From Gamarada debralockiae (lineage: Eukaryota > Ascomycota > Leotiomycetes > Helotiales > Hyphodiscaceae), in NCBI GenBank assembly GCA_002803225.1, contig NXFV01001158.1:34707-98706 (forward strand): a DNA stretch of 64,000 nt. The letters are read 5' to 3'. This document shows, one piece after another, positions 11,952 to 23,812 of the stretch. Positions within the stretch are counted from its first letter, which is position 1; each line of letters begins with the position of its first letter. The position numbers and the translations under genes were made by a program. Below the pieces are notes generated by a model. It made no database searches. It was not told the origin of the DNA and saw nothing but the letters and a program-made list of their open reading frames with translations.

Positions 11952-12329
11952 GATTGATGCGAGAGGTTCTTGTGATGTTTCGAAGAGCTTCTGGATTGTA
12001 ATCGATAAGTTGTGATACTTATCGGTGATGGTGGCGGCTGCTACTATCTGTAATTGGACAGGACCCTGAGAATGGCTTGCTGATTAGGCCTCTCCTTCCG
12101 TTGATGCTGGCATACTTTTTAGGCATCCAAAATTGTTTCTCAGGACGAAATAAAATCTGCACTCACGGGCAATAAAACGTATGGGTGCCAAATGGTCCAC
12201 CAATTTTGAGATGATTCAATTTGGCCCTTCGTTAACCTTCAGGGAGCCCATATCGATCGGCCTACGTAAGCGGGTGAAGTTCCGCAATCATCCTTCTTAC
12301 ACATGGCAGCAATTCACGAATCCTTCTTC
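11952..12329. other. Upstream region of the F-box gene
   Basis: Short intergenic DNA that grades into the decayed HET gene to the right. No clear core-promoter element is recognised. Confidence 0.4.
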
Positions 12330-14068
12330 GGAACTGTCAACAGGCGAGATACGACTTTTTCTACTGTACGCCGCCAAAACATCGTTGGCTTCTTTTCACT
12401 CTTCAGGTTTTTATGAGTGTTATCTAATGTGTGACCTTGTGGTTTCGCAACTCGACTAGAGGCCCAAGTAAGAGGCTCTCTCATACGAGTGGGGCTCAAC
12501 AGAAGATGACCGTACGATACTTATCTGTGGAAACAGATTCAAAGTTCGACAAAATCTAGCTCTGGCACCTCCGCCTGGCGGACAAAACTCGCATTTTGTG
12601 GATCGACGCCATCTGCATCGATCAAAGTAACGTGACGGAGCGCAAGTTGCTCAGATGGGGAGGGTTTATAGTAAATCGGAGAGTGTAGTCACTCGGATAG
12701 ATCGGGGAATCGATCGGCATCCGATCAAAGACGCATCGTTCGCCGTGGAATTTCTTCGGGATGCCAATCCTCATACCCTGTCGGAAGCCATTCGAGGAAA
12801 TAGCACAGACCCATATTTGATGCCAATACTGTACAACAAATCATGGATGGCGCTTCTGCGAATATGTTACCGAAGCTATTGGAAACTATTGTGGGTCATT
12901 CAAGAAGTGGTTCTCCGAATGTATGGTGACCTAAGCATTCCGTAGGAGGTGTTAGCACGAGTCTTTGACCTACATACCTCGAAATTGTTGATCGAGCTAG
13001 CAGCAAACCCAGACTTCGGGGCAATAGTATCTTGGATTCAAACTCCGCCTATGCAATAGAGAGATCTGTGCAGCAGAAGGCGGGGTCGGGAAGGCCACGA
13101 GAAGGCGCCGCCTTTCTTGACATACTGTTGGACTTCAAAGATGCCGAATGTGTCGATATACGGGACAAAGCGTTTGGATTCCATAGTTTGGCTCTAGCGT
13201 TCTGTCAAAGAGGAGTACCTTATTACCTACGCCACCTCAACCTTCGACATGTATCATAATATCCTCGAGCATCACCTTATCCACCATCAATCAGATGCCA
13301 TTCTGGCCGTCAAAAAGTGCAGCTCATCCCTGAGGTCTTGCAAGCTAGTGTGGGAGATTTCTCAGATTAGATCGGTTTATTGTCCCATCGGACCGCGGCT
13401 TTGTCGAAGCCCTTGGGTTCTTTTGCGGCGTTGTGTGATGGCTTAGTCTTCCCAATCTAACAAACAAGCCTTGCAACAGCGAACTGGAGGTAAAAAGCTG
13501 AGGAGCCTGTCAAACCTGCATAGAGAAATGGGAGACGTGTTGGGGTTTTATGAGGGAGCGGAAAGCTACTCGGCTTCGCAGCTAGTAAGACTAGTTTCGA
13601 GTATCAACGGCAAATCCCTCGTGAAAGGGACCGGCTCCAGACATGCGACAATATTTGTGAAGTATTCTCATAAACACTCTAAGTATGAGGCCAATCAAAA
13701 AGCACAGCGACGATTATCCCAAATACGAGGAATTTTCTAAGGAATCGAGATGGGTGGAGCTACTTCGGAAAGGAACACACCATCAGGCACAGAGACTTGG
13801 ACAGGAAGTGAAATTTCAGCACATCGGAGTCCTAATCACAATGAGAGGTTGGGTTTGCTATGCGCCAAGCTGTGCGAAAGTTGGGGATTTACTTTACAAA
13901 ATGACAGATTGTGACATCCTTGTAGTCGTTCGTCAGACTGGACGGCAACGCAATATCATAGGTAGGGCATGCTTGTTCGACAGCCGTTACGAAGGACACA
14001 CTGGACCAGAACCCGACGCCCTACTCCAGTTAGACATCTTGACTTGGGAGCTCTTATGCTTCAAATAA
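12330..14068 (+). pseudogene. Decayed HET (heterokaryon incompatibility) domain gene
   Basis: HET proteins trigger cell death after fusion of unlike hyphae. Remnants of the domain appear in order but in different frames: GEIRLFLLYA near 12345, EALSYEWGSTEDDRTILICG near 12465-12530, LWIDAICIDQSN near 12598-12635, the FVEFLRD-like stretch near 12740, YWKLLWVIQEVVL near 12870-12915, a CVDIRDKAFGF block near 13150, and the C-terminal GWVCYAPSCAKVGD block near 13850. The switch between the second and third pieces requires a frameshift, and further stops separate the others, so no single product of family length can be made. Position, order and spacing match an ordinary intact HET gene of about 600 aa that has been degraded by indels. 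No transposon is seen inside it. Confidence 0.85.
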
Positions 14069-14672
14069 ATGATAGATGCTGAAGTCTTATTTGTTGTCCA
14101 TTCTCTGTGAGATAAATACCATCGGTGAGGTTGGATTGTACGGGAGGAGCAATGACAGACACAGCAAGGACGAAAGTCAGTACGGCCTTACCAACAAGTC
14201 AGGTCGTATCGATCCTAGTAGAGCTCAGCTCCCTTGATTCGCATAAGGAAATGCAGAAGACAAATACTGGGTCCCACTGGCAACTTGGGGAGCACTGATG
14301 TCACACTCAGGACGAGGCTGATTACCATTATTATCTGTACTCCAAGTCTATGGTTGATATTTTCCACAAAGGATAACATATTCGTAAGGTTTCTTTTTGC
14401 GTAGTAACATTCTTATTCTCTTTCGATGTGCAAGAGATCTAGTGCGAAGGCTATTTCCTATTTACATTGTACTCTGTCAACATTTGCCAGTGCAGACACC
14501 GATCCCTCGGCCGTACGCTCAGACATTGTCAACGAATCAACGAAGTCGGCGATTGAACGTTCCAGGTCAACCCAGAACGGGAAGTGCAACCAGTTTGCTT
14601 CAAAGCTCACACCGTCCTTCATCTTTGCTTGAAATTTGGCCTAGGCCAAGCCTTTCCCGAACTTCTCTCCCC
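14069..14672. other. Intergenic region between HET pseudogene and secreted-protein gene
   Basis: Shared 3' side of two converging units. Frames here are short, and I see no gene or repeat. Confidence 0.45.
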
Positions 14673-16241
14673 TTACTCCCAGCTATAACACTGGTCCAAA
14701 AGTGGAACAACAACACTGTAAACCTCTTCACTCCACCACTTGGTCGCAAATGCCTCAACTGCGAAAGTAAAGTTACTCTGCAGCTCCAATCCCTCAGCAC
14801 AAGTACCAGCAGGCGTCAGGTTCTCAACGCCAGTAAGATCAACGCCCTCGGTAGCAGTCAAGATGAACGAGTTATTGAACCCTGGTTTTGCAGTGACACC
14901 AGTAGAAAGATCAATCAAGCCTCCAAAGAAGTTGATTCCGATTTCGACTGTCAACGCGGCGGTGGGGTTGAATTTCGCAGTAGCATTGCCAGAGATCTCG
15001 GCAGAGGCGGTGTAGGTGGGTGTCCAGCCTGACGTCGAGGTTTTGTCCTCGTTGAGCAAGTCCACGTGCACGTTGCCGTCTGCAAGAGCGATACCGGCGC
15101 TGGTGGTGATGGTCACCGCTTCAGAGACAGATACTTCAGCATCAACAGCGAAAGTAAGCTCAGGGCCGAGCTCGAGGATACCGGGAACGGAGACCAGGGA
15201 GTAAGTGAGGGCCGACGGGGAGTAGCTGAATGTGGTAGAGTAGGCGGATGTTACGTCTGCGCTGAGGGTCAAGTCGGCTTTGAAGTCGGCGTCGATGTCG
15301 AAGTAGAGATCTTCGAGTTTGAAGAGCAGCCAGTTATAGTCGAGGTAGCCGGAGAAGGTGACGTTGGAGTTGAATGAGGCTGCATCGGCGGAGACGGTGA
15401 CATATGGCGAGTCGGAGTAGAGTGTGGTTTCAGAGGGGAGAGCGATGGCTGTGTTGAGGGTGTAGCTGGGATCCAGGGTTAAGTCACGCTTGGAGAGGGG
15501 GGTGCTTGGGATGGCACCAAATGTGACCTTAGTTGACGCTGGCAACGAATTAGTATGTACCAAGGCCAAGATTTGAGAGGATCTTACCAGCAACGCTTGA
15601 GACATTTGACATTTGTGAGCTAGCTGTGACTACCAGGCTGTCGTTGTTGAAACTCAGGCCGTTGACAATGAACATTCCTCTCTCCAACTCAACATCACAG
15701 TTTCCGAGGTGGTTGGTGACCATCACAAAGGTTCCTTCAGAGGACCAAGTGGCTTCAGTGGTCTCGAAGACAGAGGAGTCATTGAATGTAACAGTGACAG
15801 AGTCGGCAGAACAATCAACACTAGTGACCGAGGCAACTGAAATTTTGAATCAGCAATTGTTCAAAAGAGTTGAAAGATTGATGCCAAGCGGGTCTCATGA
15901 GTTCTAAGCTCTAAAGATACTCTCTATGGACTAGGTATGAGGGTTCACAAGCCGCTCCCAACCCTCCTAAAAAGGAATGGGTACTCCGAAAAATACATAC
16001 TCTGCTCAAGCAGTACCGCTGGGTATTTCATGGTATGGGTGACATTGATGTTGCTATTCCCAGCAGCGGTGGTATTCGAGGCGTAGTGAAGGGAGACATT
16101 AGACGAAGGATAGACGTGAGATATATCGTGCCTATCCGTGTGTGGCATAAGTGCAGGAGCAAAGACGGTTGTCTTGTTGCTGCACTCAGCACCGGCAACG
16201 AGAGCAGCAACTGCGACTGCGAGACTGAGAGTGGACTTCAT
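14673..16241 (-). CDS. Secreted protein, DUF7029/DUF7223-like
   Basis: Three exons: 16241-16001, 15836-15588, 15538-14673; 451 aa, phases 1/1 with GTATGT and GTAAGA donors. The N-terminus MKSTLSLAVAVAALVAGAEC is a clear signal peptide. The middle contains several N-glycosylation sequons (NVS, NTT, NVT, NDS). The C-terminal two thirds is rich in beta-prone S/T/V/A strands, starting at the KRDLTLDPSYTLN motif, with many D/N pairs and four or more Cys. This architecture matches fungal extracellular proteins described by DUF7029 plus DUF7223; their role is unknown. There is no GPI-like C-terminal hydrophobic tail, so it is probably released or wall-bound. The family name is from memory of the motif; secretion is well supported. 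Confidence 0.8.
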
Positions 16242-17989
16242 GGTGGGGTAATTAGGAATTATGAATATGAAGAGATTGAAAGGTAATGAACGACTGGAGG
16301 AATGCCCTACCGAAAGAAACAACTCGAGAGGGTTGCCCAAGGCCTTTGTACTCTTCCACTGCTCTACAAGCCCTGGAGAGTGGAGTGAGATCTCACGCCC
16401 CGGTGATTTGTGGCATATTATTTCACTGCTGTCTTACTACTTCGTGTCTGAGAATTGACTGCAGGACGGCCGGCTAGAAGACATTTTGTCTCTCAACTTC
16501 CGATGCTTGTGAACTCTCACGTCCCCACCCCCGTGCGAAGGGGCTATGTTTTATTCGCCATAAAACTCAAAAAACCCTTATCATCCCATCCCCTGGCCGC
16601 ATGGAACCTTCCCGGGCGGGGGGCCAAGGCTGGGCAACCATTGACAGAGGCACTGAGCCACAGAGATTTCCCAACCCGGCCATAATTTCGAACTGCTCAA
16701 GCGATTCAAAGCCTGCATCTTAAATAAGACTTCCAATGAGTTGATGAAATCTGAACAATTGGAAATGCGGTTCTTAGGATAGAATTCCAAACGTTCATGA
16801 AATCTGATGGATTCAAATCCTGGTTCGGTTCGGATTGCCCTTAGGGCGTGCGTGAGCTTAATGATGGGGATCTATCCGAATAGAGGTATATCTCCTGCAA
16901 TAAGATCTCGATTTTCGGAAAGTAGTTGCTTAAATCGTCCGAACTCCTGGGGCTGAAGGCACGAGCGTTCAATGCATTGATGGAGTGGAGTCCGGAGGTT
17001 GTCCCTCTTTCAGGGGTATAATATAGTACGGCGTTCGTCCCCACTGCCGAAGACCGAAAACAGTGCCGCGCAGACACCCAAATCGGAAGGACCCGATCGT
17101 TGAAGTCAGGGCCTTCCACAAAACGTGCGCACTATGATTCGCGTCTTGGACAAAAGAATTCGTAAGTCTGCATCCTTCTCGGCATCAAAAGATTACTTGA
17201 TCATTACATGTGAATTCAATGTTGACGTGACGCAAGCAAAGTAAGTTACTCAGAGTACCGTCCAAATTCCAAAGTTTGGACGCGCGATGAGCTGTAGAGT
17301 GAGGGAAATAGTACGAATACGGTAGTGTGAGAACAGAACGAGCTCTCCTTGTCTCTCCTTCGAGTTCTTTCTCTTTTGACAAGTCGTATGCCCGTATCCA
17401 CACTTTTTCTTCGTTCAATCATCTCGCTTACGTGTCCCACACTCTCCTTTGTGAGCAGACTCCCAAGGACCGGCTTTCTAGTATCTGCTCCCAATACTAG
17501 GCGAAGTGGGGTGGAAAACAAAATCCCACCGAGATGCTGCGTTGAATTCTGTATAAGCTCGGTGGATCTGTCATCTGACAACCCAGACTCGCCGTTATTG
17601 CACTGTTCCACAAAGGTAGGGGAAGTGGACAGAAAGTGTTTTACCATGACCCGAGTTGAGCTGTAGTACTATCCATCTTCTCATGCCAGTAATGCTTCCA
17701 TGAGACAGTACGTGTAAGCTCCAATCGTAATGGAAGGCACTCGCAGCGAGCGACTCGATGTCGTCGAGATGTTTTCGACTTGTTGACAAGCGCTTCGGAA
17801 ATGGATTCTAAAGAGATGGTTTCGTTGATTAGCCCTCTGCCGAACTCGAAATCTCCGTGCTGGTAAGAGTCTGGTTCAAGAGCAAGAAAAGCTATCTGAA
17901 GTTGGAATAACAAGTAGCGAGGATAACATTGTTGCCTGCCTATGGCTACCAACCCCCCTCTCCACTCCCCAAAATCAAGTAATACTCCC
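16242..17989. other. Gene-poor region
   Basis: About 1.75 kb. It includes the promoter of the secreted-protein gene. Frames are short and unstructured on both strands; no RNA gene, transposon end or domain remnant was recognised. Confidence 0.45.
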
Positions 17990-18960
17990 ATTAACCTCCT
18001 AAGATTAAACTGTGCAGCGACATTGCCAAAAAAGTTAACATAACTCAAATGCGTAGCCAAACTATTCCCACTATCACAGAACTCATCGCCACTATTACAA
18101 TAACTCCGCATGATATTGGCGGAGAGAGCACAAGCAGCCGTGTTGATGCTGGGAAAGACACCGTTTTTTTGTGGACTTGCCTACATCTTGGGATTGGCCA
18201 GGAACGCGGGATGGATCACCCATCTGAATGACTGCAATGACAGTGATGTAAAAGGTCAGCGAGGCGAGCTGGAGAGAGGAGCAGGGCTTTGACGTGTCTA
18301 GGGGAGACAAGGTCGCTGTGAGGATTTGGGTAGTGGGCAGTGCTGATAGAGCTTGCAGTCAATCGATCAAAGGAATGAATGATTGAGTGCCGAATCGCTC
18401 AAATGATTTGAACGATTCAAGTCGACTTGCAAGCATATCGGCCACAGTCCCCGGTCGGAAGGAAGCAGAACGGAGATATTAAAAGAGGGTTATACCATTT
18501 TTGGCCAAGTCAGCAGATAAAGGGAGCGTAGCCGACTCAGCTCCAGATGTCCCACACATGATATTGCCGGCAACTTGAGCGCCTTGGGGCAATCTTTGAA
18601 TCCGGGCACTTGCCTGCGTAACTCTGAACCAAGCTCAACATACAGGCCACACCGCTTGCCTCCGACGATTGGTTGTTGGTGAGTGTAGCGGGGTAGTCGA
18701 CAGCCTCTGAATTAGAGCTGGGACGGTTTGTTGGGCTTGGGCTGCTACGGCGCCGATGATACCTTGGCCGGGTGCTTCCGTACTGGCTCGCGCAACGATC
18801 ATGTGTACGCCGGACGCACAGCTCGTTGAGTTTGAAGAGGAGTTGGAAGCTGCAGAGTGTAGGTGGGAGAAGGACGCGAATTTGTTGTTAAAGGGGATAA
18901 CGATGGAGGTCTGGGGAAGGAGAAGGAGATGAGTAGAGGGATAGCGAGAGAGATTCTCAT
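17990..18960 (-). pseudogene. CE5 esterase pseudogene (cutinase / acetylxylan esterase family)
   Basis: Reading from 18960: a signal-peptide-like start (MRISLAIPLLISFSF), then in another frame SNSTSCASGVHMIVARASTE and APGQGIIGAVAAQAQQTVP, the CE5 N-terminal beta strand and helix. After a frameshift come NSEAVDYPATL and LSLVQSYAGKCPDSKI. The text then jumps straight to QGAQVAGNIMCGTSG (18541-18586), so the strand and G-Y-S of the GYSQG nucleophile elbow are missing. Next, after an intron-like gap, VIQMGDPSRVPGQSQDVG (about 18160-18235) and GDEFCDSGNSLATHLSYV (about 18035-18095), which hold the Asp and His of the triad. A run of seven T at 18164-18170 marks another frame change. Cys spacing follows the family. 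Dead by several independent lesions. Confidence 0.85.
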
Positions 18961-20099
18961 GGCGGGCGGTTGGGTGCGGGATGAACGAGAGAGTGGATGG
19001 AGTGAGTCTTCTTTTGTGATTTGCAATATCTTCGGACGGAAAACTACAGAAAATAAGTCTATCCTTAACTACCCAACCATCCATCTTCTCGCCCAAATTG
19101 AATGAAGGGGGAAAATCGAGCGAAGACACAAATATCTCGGAGCTTCGATATCTTTGCTCACACGTCAGAGTCCGTTCATGGGATCCATTCAAGGCTTGGA
19201 GAAATCTATGGCTCTGACAACCAACTTTCGCGAATGCTGTGCAATTAAGGCTCAGCTTGCGCTGCAGCCAAGTGAAAGATATCCAATCGCATCTCGCCTG
19301 ATCAGCGACTAGCGGATCTCAGAAGAGAGTACATCATAGTAGAAGATGGCTGAAACACACTCGTGAATCGACCTTGTGGAACACGGGGATTTTGAAACAG
19401 CAGGCAATCATTTCAGATGGACCCGCATAAGCTGATGTCAAGATTAGCCCCAAGATTTTATGATCAGCCGGGCCCACTGGGAGCAAGGAACCAGATGGCA
19501 TGATGCGTAGAGGCAAAGCTTGGCATGAAACGAGCTCGTTACCGGATACTTGTCAACAATTGAATGGTGGAGGTGGAGCTCAGATTCTCTGTGGCATAAA
19601 CCGTTTCAGACGATCTGCGAAAACACCTCGGTGATCTGGGAATCTTCATGTATGAACTTCAACCAAGTTCTAGAACCCAAACCTTGTTCAAGATCGACGC
19701 GGGCCCATCTAAATATAAGTATTATACCGTATTAATTGGAACATGAGTAACCAATCGTTCTTCCTGCTTCAGCGACCAAAAACGGGATCCTCGAAGGGCT
19801 CAAGGGGCCTCTTACATCCTCAAGTTCAACTGCTTACTCGGAATGAGGAGCTTCGGTTCTAAGTCTCTAGAGACCCTTCTTTTGAATTTGTAATCGTTGA
19901 AGGATATGAAGAATTGGGATTTATAATGCAATCAATCGATGCTTCCACTTGGAGGACAATGGGTGTTTTGCTCACGAGCGATCCTTCACACCGCTTGCTG
20001 AAGATATACCTAGATCATGAATATATCATTCGCTATTCTCATACCCAAAACCCCTATGCAATGCTAAAGCGCAAACACCATTTTCATTTCCCCATCACC
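18961..20099. other. Intergenic region upstream of CE5 pseudogene
   Basis: About 1.1 kb leading to the 3' end of the copper ATPase gene. No gene, repeat or RNA feature is supported. Confidence 0.45.
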
Positions 20100-23000
20100 C
20101 TAAACAGCCTCAAGTGTGTTCAGAGGGACATAACCCCCCTCCTCCTTCCTTCTCCGTCCCGTAACAGCCCTCGCCAGATCCGAAGCCTTCCCCACTAAAC
20201 CACCCATTCCCCATCCCTTGCCCTTCCTCCTCAACTGTCCCTTCTCCTCAACCAAAGCATCCTCCATCCACCGTGGTCTCTTCCAGAATTTCAACAACAG
20301 ACTGCTGCCCACAACACTAACACTACTAGCCGCCATGGCAGCACCAGCAGCCATGGGATGCAAGTGCCATCCAAACGGTAAGAAAACACCCATTGCGAAG
20401 GGAAGACCGATGATATTGTAACCGCAAGCCCAGGAGAGGTTGAGCTTGATGCGGTTGAAGATTGAGCGCGCAAGTTGGATGGAGGCTGGGATATCCATCA
20501 AGTCATTTGGTCGCATGAGGACGACATCTGCTGCTTCCATAGCGACATCTGTGCCGGAGGCCATGGCGATACCAACGTCTGCAGTAGCTAGAGCAGGTGA
20601 ATCATTGATACCATCTCCAACCATTGCAACACATTCTCCTTTTTCTTGGAAGCTGCGGATGATGTCTTGCTTTTGGTCTGGTGTGACGCCTGCCTTGACG
20701 TTCTTGGCTGGTATACCCACGATACGGGCTACAGCAAGAGCAGTGGAGCGCTGGTCGCCGGTGACGATGGCGGTCTTGACGCCCATGCGGTGTAGAGCAG
20801 CAATCGCGGCGCGAGCACTGTCTTTGACGGTATCAGCAAGACAGACATGACCAGTGTAGGCACCATCTATGGCGATGAAGATGTTGGTGGTGCCAGCAGA
20901 AGCTGTCTTTGAAGAGTCGGAGGCTTTGACATTGGCTTCTTCAGAAACGTCGATGGCTTCTTGAGGAACAACAATCTTGTTATCTCGAAGGAAACGGACG
21001 CTACCAATCAACACTCGGTAACGAGCTCGTTCAGCATTGGTAGCGGGCTCAACAAGAGCACTGATACCTTTGCCTACACATGCTTCGAAGTCACCGACAC
21101 TGCCATCGATTGTTCCTTCGATGCCGAGACCAAGTTCTTCTTTTGCGGCAGCCAGAACGGCCTTGCCGATCGGGTGTTCGCTACCCATTTCGGCAAGACC
21201 CAGCACCGACCACCAGAGTTTTCTTCGCCATTCGTTGTTCTTCCAAGTAGAAACGATCTCAGAATTGGCGACGCTCATCTTGCCCACAGTCAAAGTACCG
21301 GTCTTGTCAAGGACCACCTGGGTGATTTTGGTCGCAGTCTCGAGTGCAGCACCGCCTTTCACCAAAATGCCATTCTCTGCTCCAACACCCGTTCCAACCA
21401 TGACAGCCGTGGGAGTTGCGAGACCAAGAGCGCAAGGGCAGGCGAAGACGATGACCGAGATACAAAGCTTCACACAAACCATGAACTTTCCACCACTGGC
21501 TTCATCCACGAAAATGCTTGGTGGATTTACAAGCACATGGCTAAGTACCATCCAAGTAGCAAAGGTCAGGAATCCAAGGAAGAGAATCGTGGGAACGAAA
21601 TAGCCAGCAATGATATCGGCTAAACGTTGGATGGGAGCTCTCGTGGTTTGAGCGTCCTGGACAAGTTTGACGATTTGGCTGAGTTGGGTGTCGCGGCCAG
21701 CTCTAGTGACTCGGAAGTCGACTCTGCCAGTGCCATTCACGGTACCTCCAATGAGAAGGTTACCTTTCCGCTTTTGAACTGGCATAGCCTCTCCTGTGAC
21801 CATGCTCTCATCGACATAGGTCTCGCCTCTGGTAACGGTACCATCGGCAGGAATCTTGTCACCAGGTCGAAGAATGACGATGTCGCCGACCTGGATAAGC
21901 TCAGTGGGAATAACCTTCTCCTCTGCAGCATTTCCCTCTTGAGTAGGTTCTGACTTTGGTTCAGCTCCAGAGCCAATTGCCACCTCCCAGCCTTCTGCTG
22001 CCTTTTCTGCCGCTATTGGGTCTGCATAGATAGTTGCCATTGAAGGAGCCAGTGACATTAGGCGAGATAGGGCCTTCGAGGTCTGTCCCTTCGCTCTGTT
22101 CTCTAAGAAGCGACCGAGAGTGATGAAAGTAATAAGCATACTGCTTGTATCGAAAATTGTGCTAGGGCGAGTGTGCGGAGGAGCGAGAACAGAGACGATC
22201 ATCGCTGCAACGCTAAAGAAGAATGCCGCGGAAGTTCCAAGGACAACCAAAACGTCCATGGTAGGTGATCCGTGTTTCATGGATTTGTATGCTGAAATAT
22301 AAAAACGCTTGCCAATGCCAAATTGGACGGGTATCGTAAGGACTAAACAGATAATATCGCCGAGGTATAGACCGGGAAAGAGAACAACTAGACTCCCAAA
22401 ATCGAGAGCTGGGAGCATCATGGGGATAACCATGCTGATGAGGAAGACTGGAATGGCGAAGCTGAGGGAGGTCTTGAATGCCGTACGCCACTCCGTGATC
22501 TCCCTGGTCTTCGCAAGAGACTCGAGTTGAGCATTGTTGTCGTCGTTGTCAGCCACCAGCGCATTGTATCCTTGGGCTTCAATGAGCTCGACAAGAGCAC
22601 GCAACCCAGCAATGTTAGGTAAGTGGGAAATGGCCAGTCGAGACTTGGCAAGGCTGATAGTTGCCGAATTCACCCCAGGTAATGACTGAAGCTTGGCTTC
22701 CAACGCTGTGGCCGCGGCTGCATCTTGGACTCCAAATATCTTGAAGCTTGTCGTCGTTGCTGCCGAAGGTTGATTTGCGTTCGCCAATTGTGTTGACAAT
22801 ATCCGGGCGTCAAAACCTCTGTCCTCGATGATTTCGGCAATCTTGTCTGTAGAAAGTTTCGTCGGGTCGTGAACGACTATGGCCCTTTCCGCTAAGAGGC
22901 TGACATTGAACTGTATGAGGCCTTCTAGGTCCTTGAATCCGCCTTCAATAGCAGACGTACATGCTCCACAGGTCATGCCCTCAATGGCGACAGTCGTCGT

Positions 23001-23812
23001 TGCCACTTTATCTCTCCGCCCTGAACTCCCTCGCCTCGTTTTCAGGTTCTTTGTAGGTGCCATCATGGTGGATTCAACGATTGTCGCCCCAAAGCCTCTA
23101 TCCTCAATAATTTCCGCAATCTTCTCGGCGCTCAAAAGGGCCGCATCATGCTCGACCACAGCTCTTTCCGACAGCAACGATATGCTGAAGTGTTTGACAC
23201 CCGCTACGTCCTTGAAACCGCCTTCAACTGCTGATGTACATGCACCGCATGTCATTCCTTCCACAGCGAGAGTCGTAGTTGTGATCCCTGAGACCTGTGA
23301 AACCGGAGTTAGTAATCGCTCAATAAATGAGAATGATTGCGCAGAGCAGATCCCATGAGAGTTAAACTCCAAGGACATCCTCGAAATGTAATCGTTGAGT
23401 AAACCTCAACAGTTCAGAGAGACGGATTACTCCGAGAATTACATACCTCCTCCTCTTCTCCCTCTTCCTCGTTCTCGTCATAAAGGTATCCATTTCTGTC
23501 GAACATAGGTGATGGCAGATCGGTCGCCAGAACCTCCGCATCGAACCCCCGATCCTCAATGATCTCTTGTATTTTCTCCGCCGTTATCTTTTGCGGATCA
23601 TGCATCACAACCGCCCTCTCCATCACCAAGCTCACGGACACGTTTCCGACTCCATCGACTCCCTTAAACCCGGATTCGACCGCAGATGTGCAAGCGCCAC
23701 AAGTCATACCGCCAACCTTCAACGTCGTCGTAGCCATATGCGCTGTAGGAGGGCCCGATATCGTCCGCGAATCCGGGTCTCGAGGAGCGACCTTTAAATA
23801 TTTAGGAGCCAT
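20100..23812 (-). CDS. ccc2: Copper-transporting P1B-type ATPase with three HMA domains (Ccc2/ATP7 type)
   Basis: Pumps Cu(I) from cytosol into the late Golgi to load secreted copper enzymes such as Fet3-type ferroxidases and laccases. Exons: 23812-23447 and 23294-20100; 1186 aa. Three metal-binding HMA domains each carry GMTCGACTS, at about residues 35, 134 and 228. The P-type core has CPC in a membrane helix (about 740), the phosphorylated DKTGTLT (about 783), SEHPIGKAV of the nucleotide domain (about 827) and GDGINDSPAL (about 1013). The intron follows a Glu-rich linker after HMA1. The ATG at 23812 (MAPKYLK) is preferred over a GTG upstream. Yeast Ccc2 has two HMA domains; three is seen in several filamentous fungi. 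Intact. Confidence 0.96.

Noticed and set aside
16790..16860. A GGATTCAAATCCTGG string resembling a tRNA T-arm
   Set aside because: No acceptor stem, D-arm or anticodon arm could be placed around it.
20218..23358. Several long plus-strand frames opposite the copper ATPase (for example 20961-21623, 22879-23358)
   Set aside because: They are antisense shadows of a strongly conserved gene; no domain or start context supports them.
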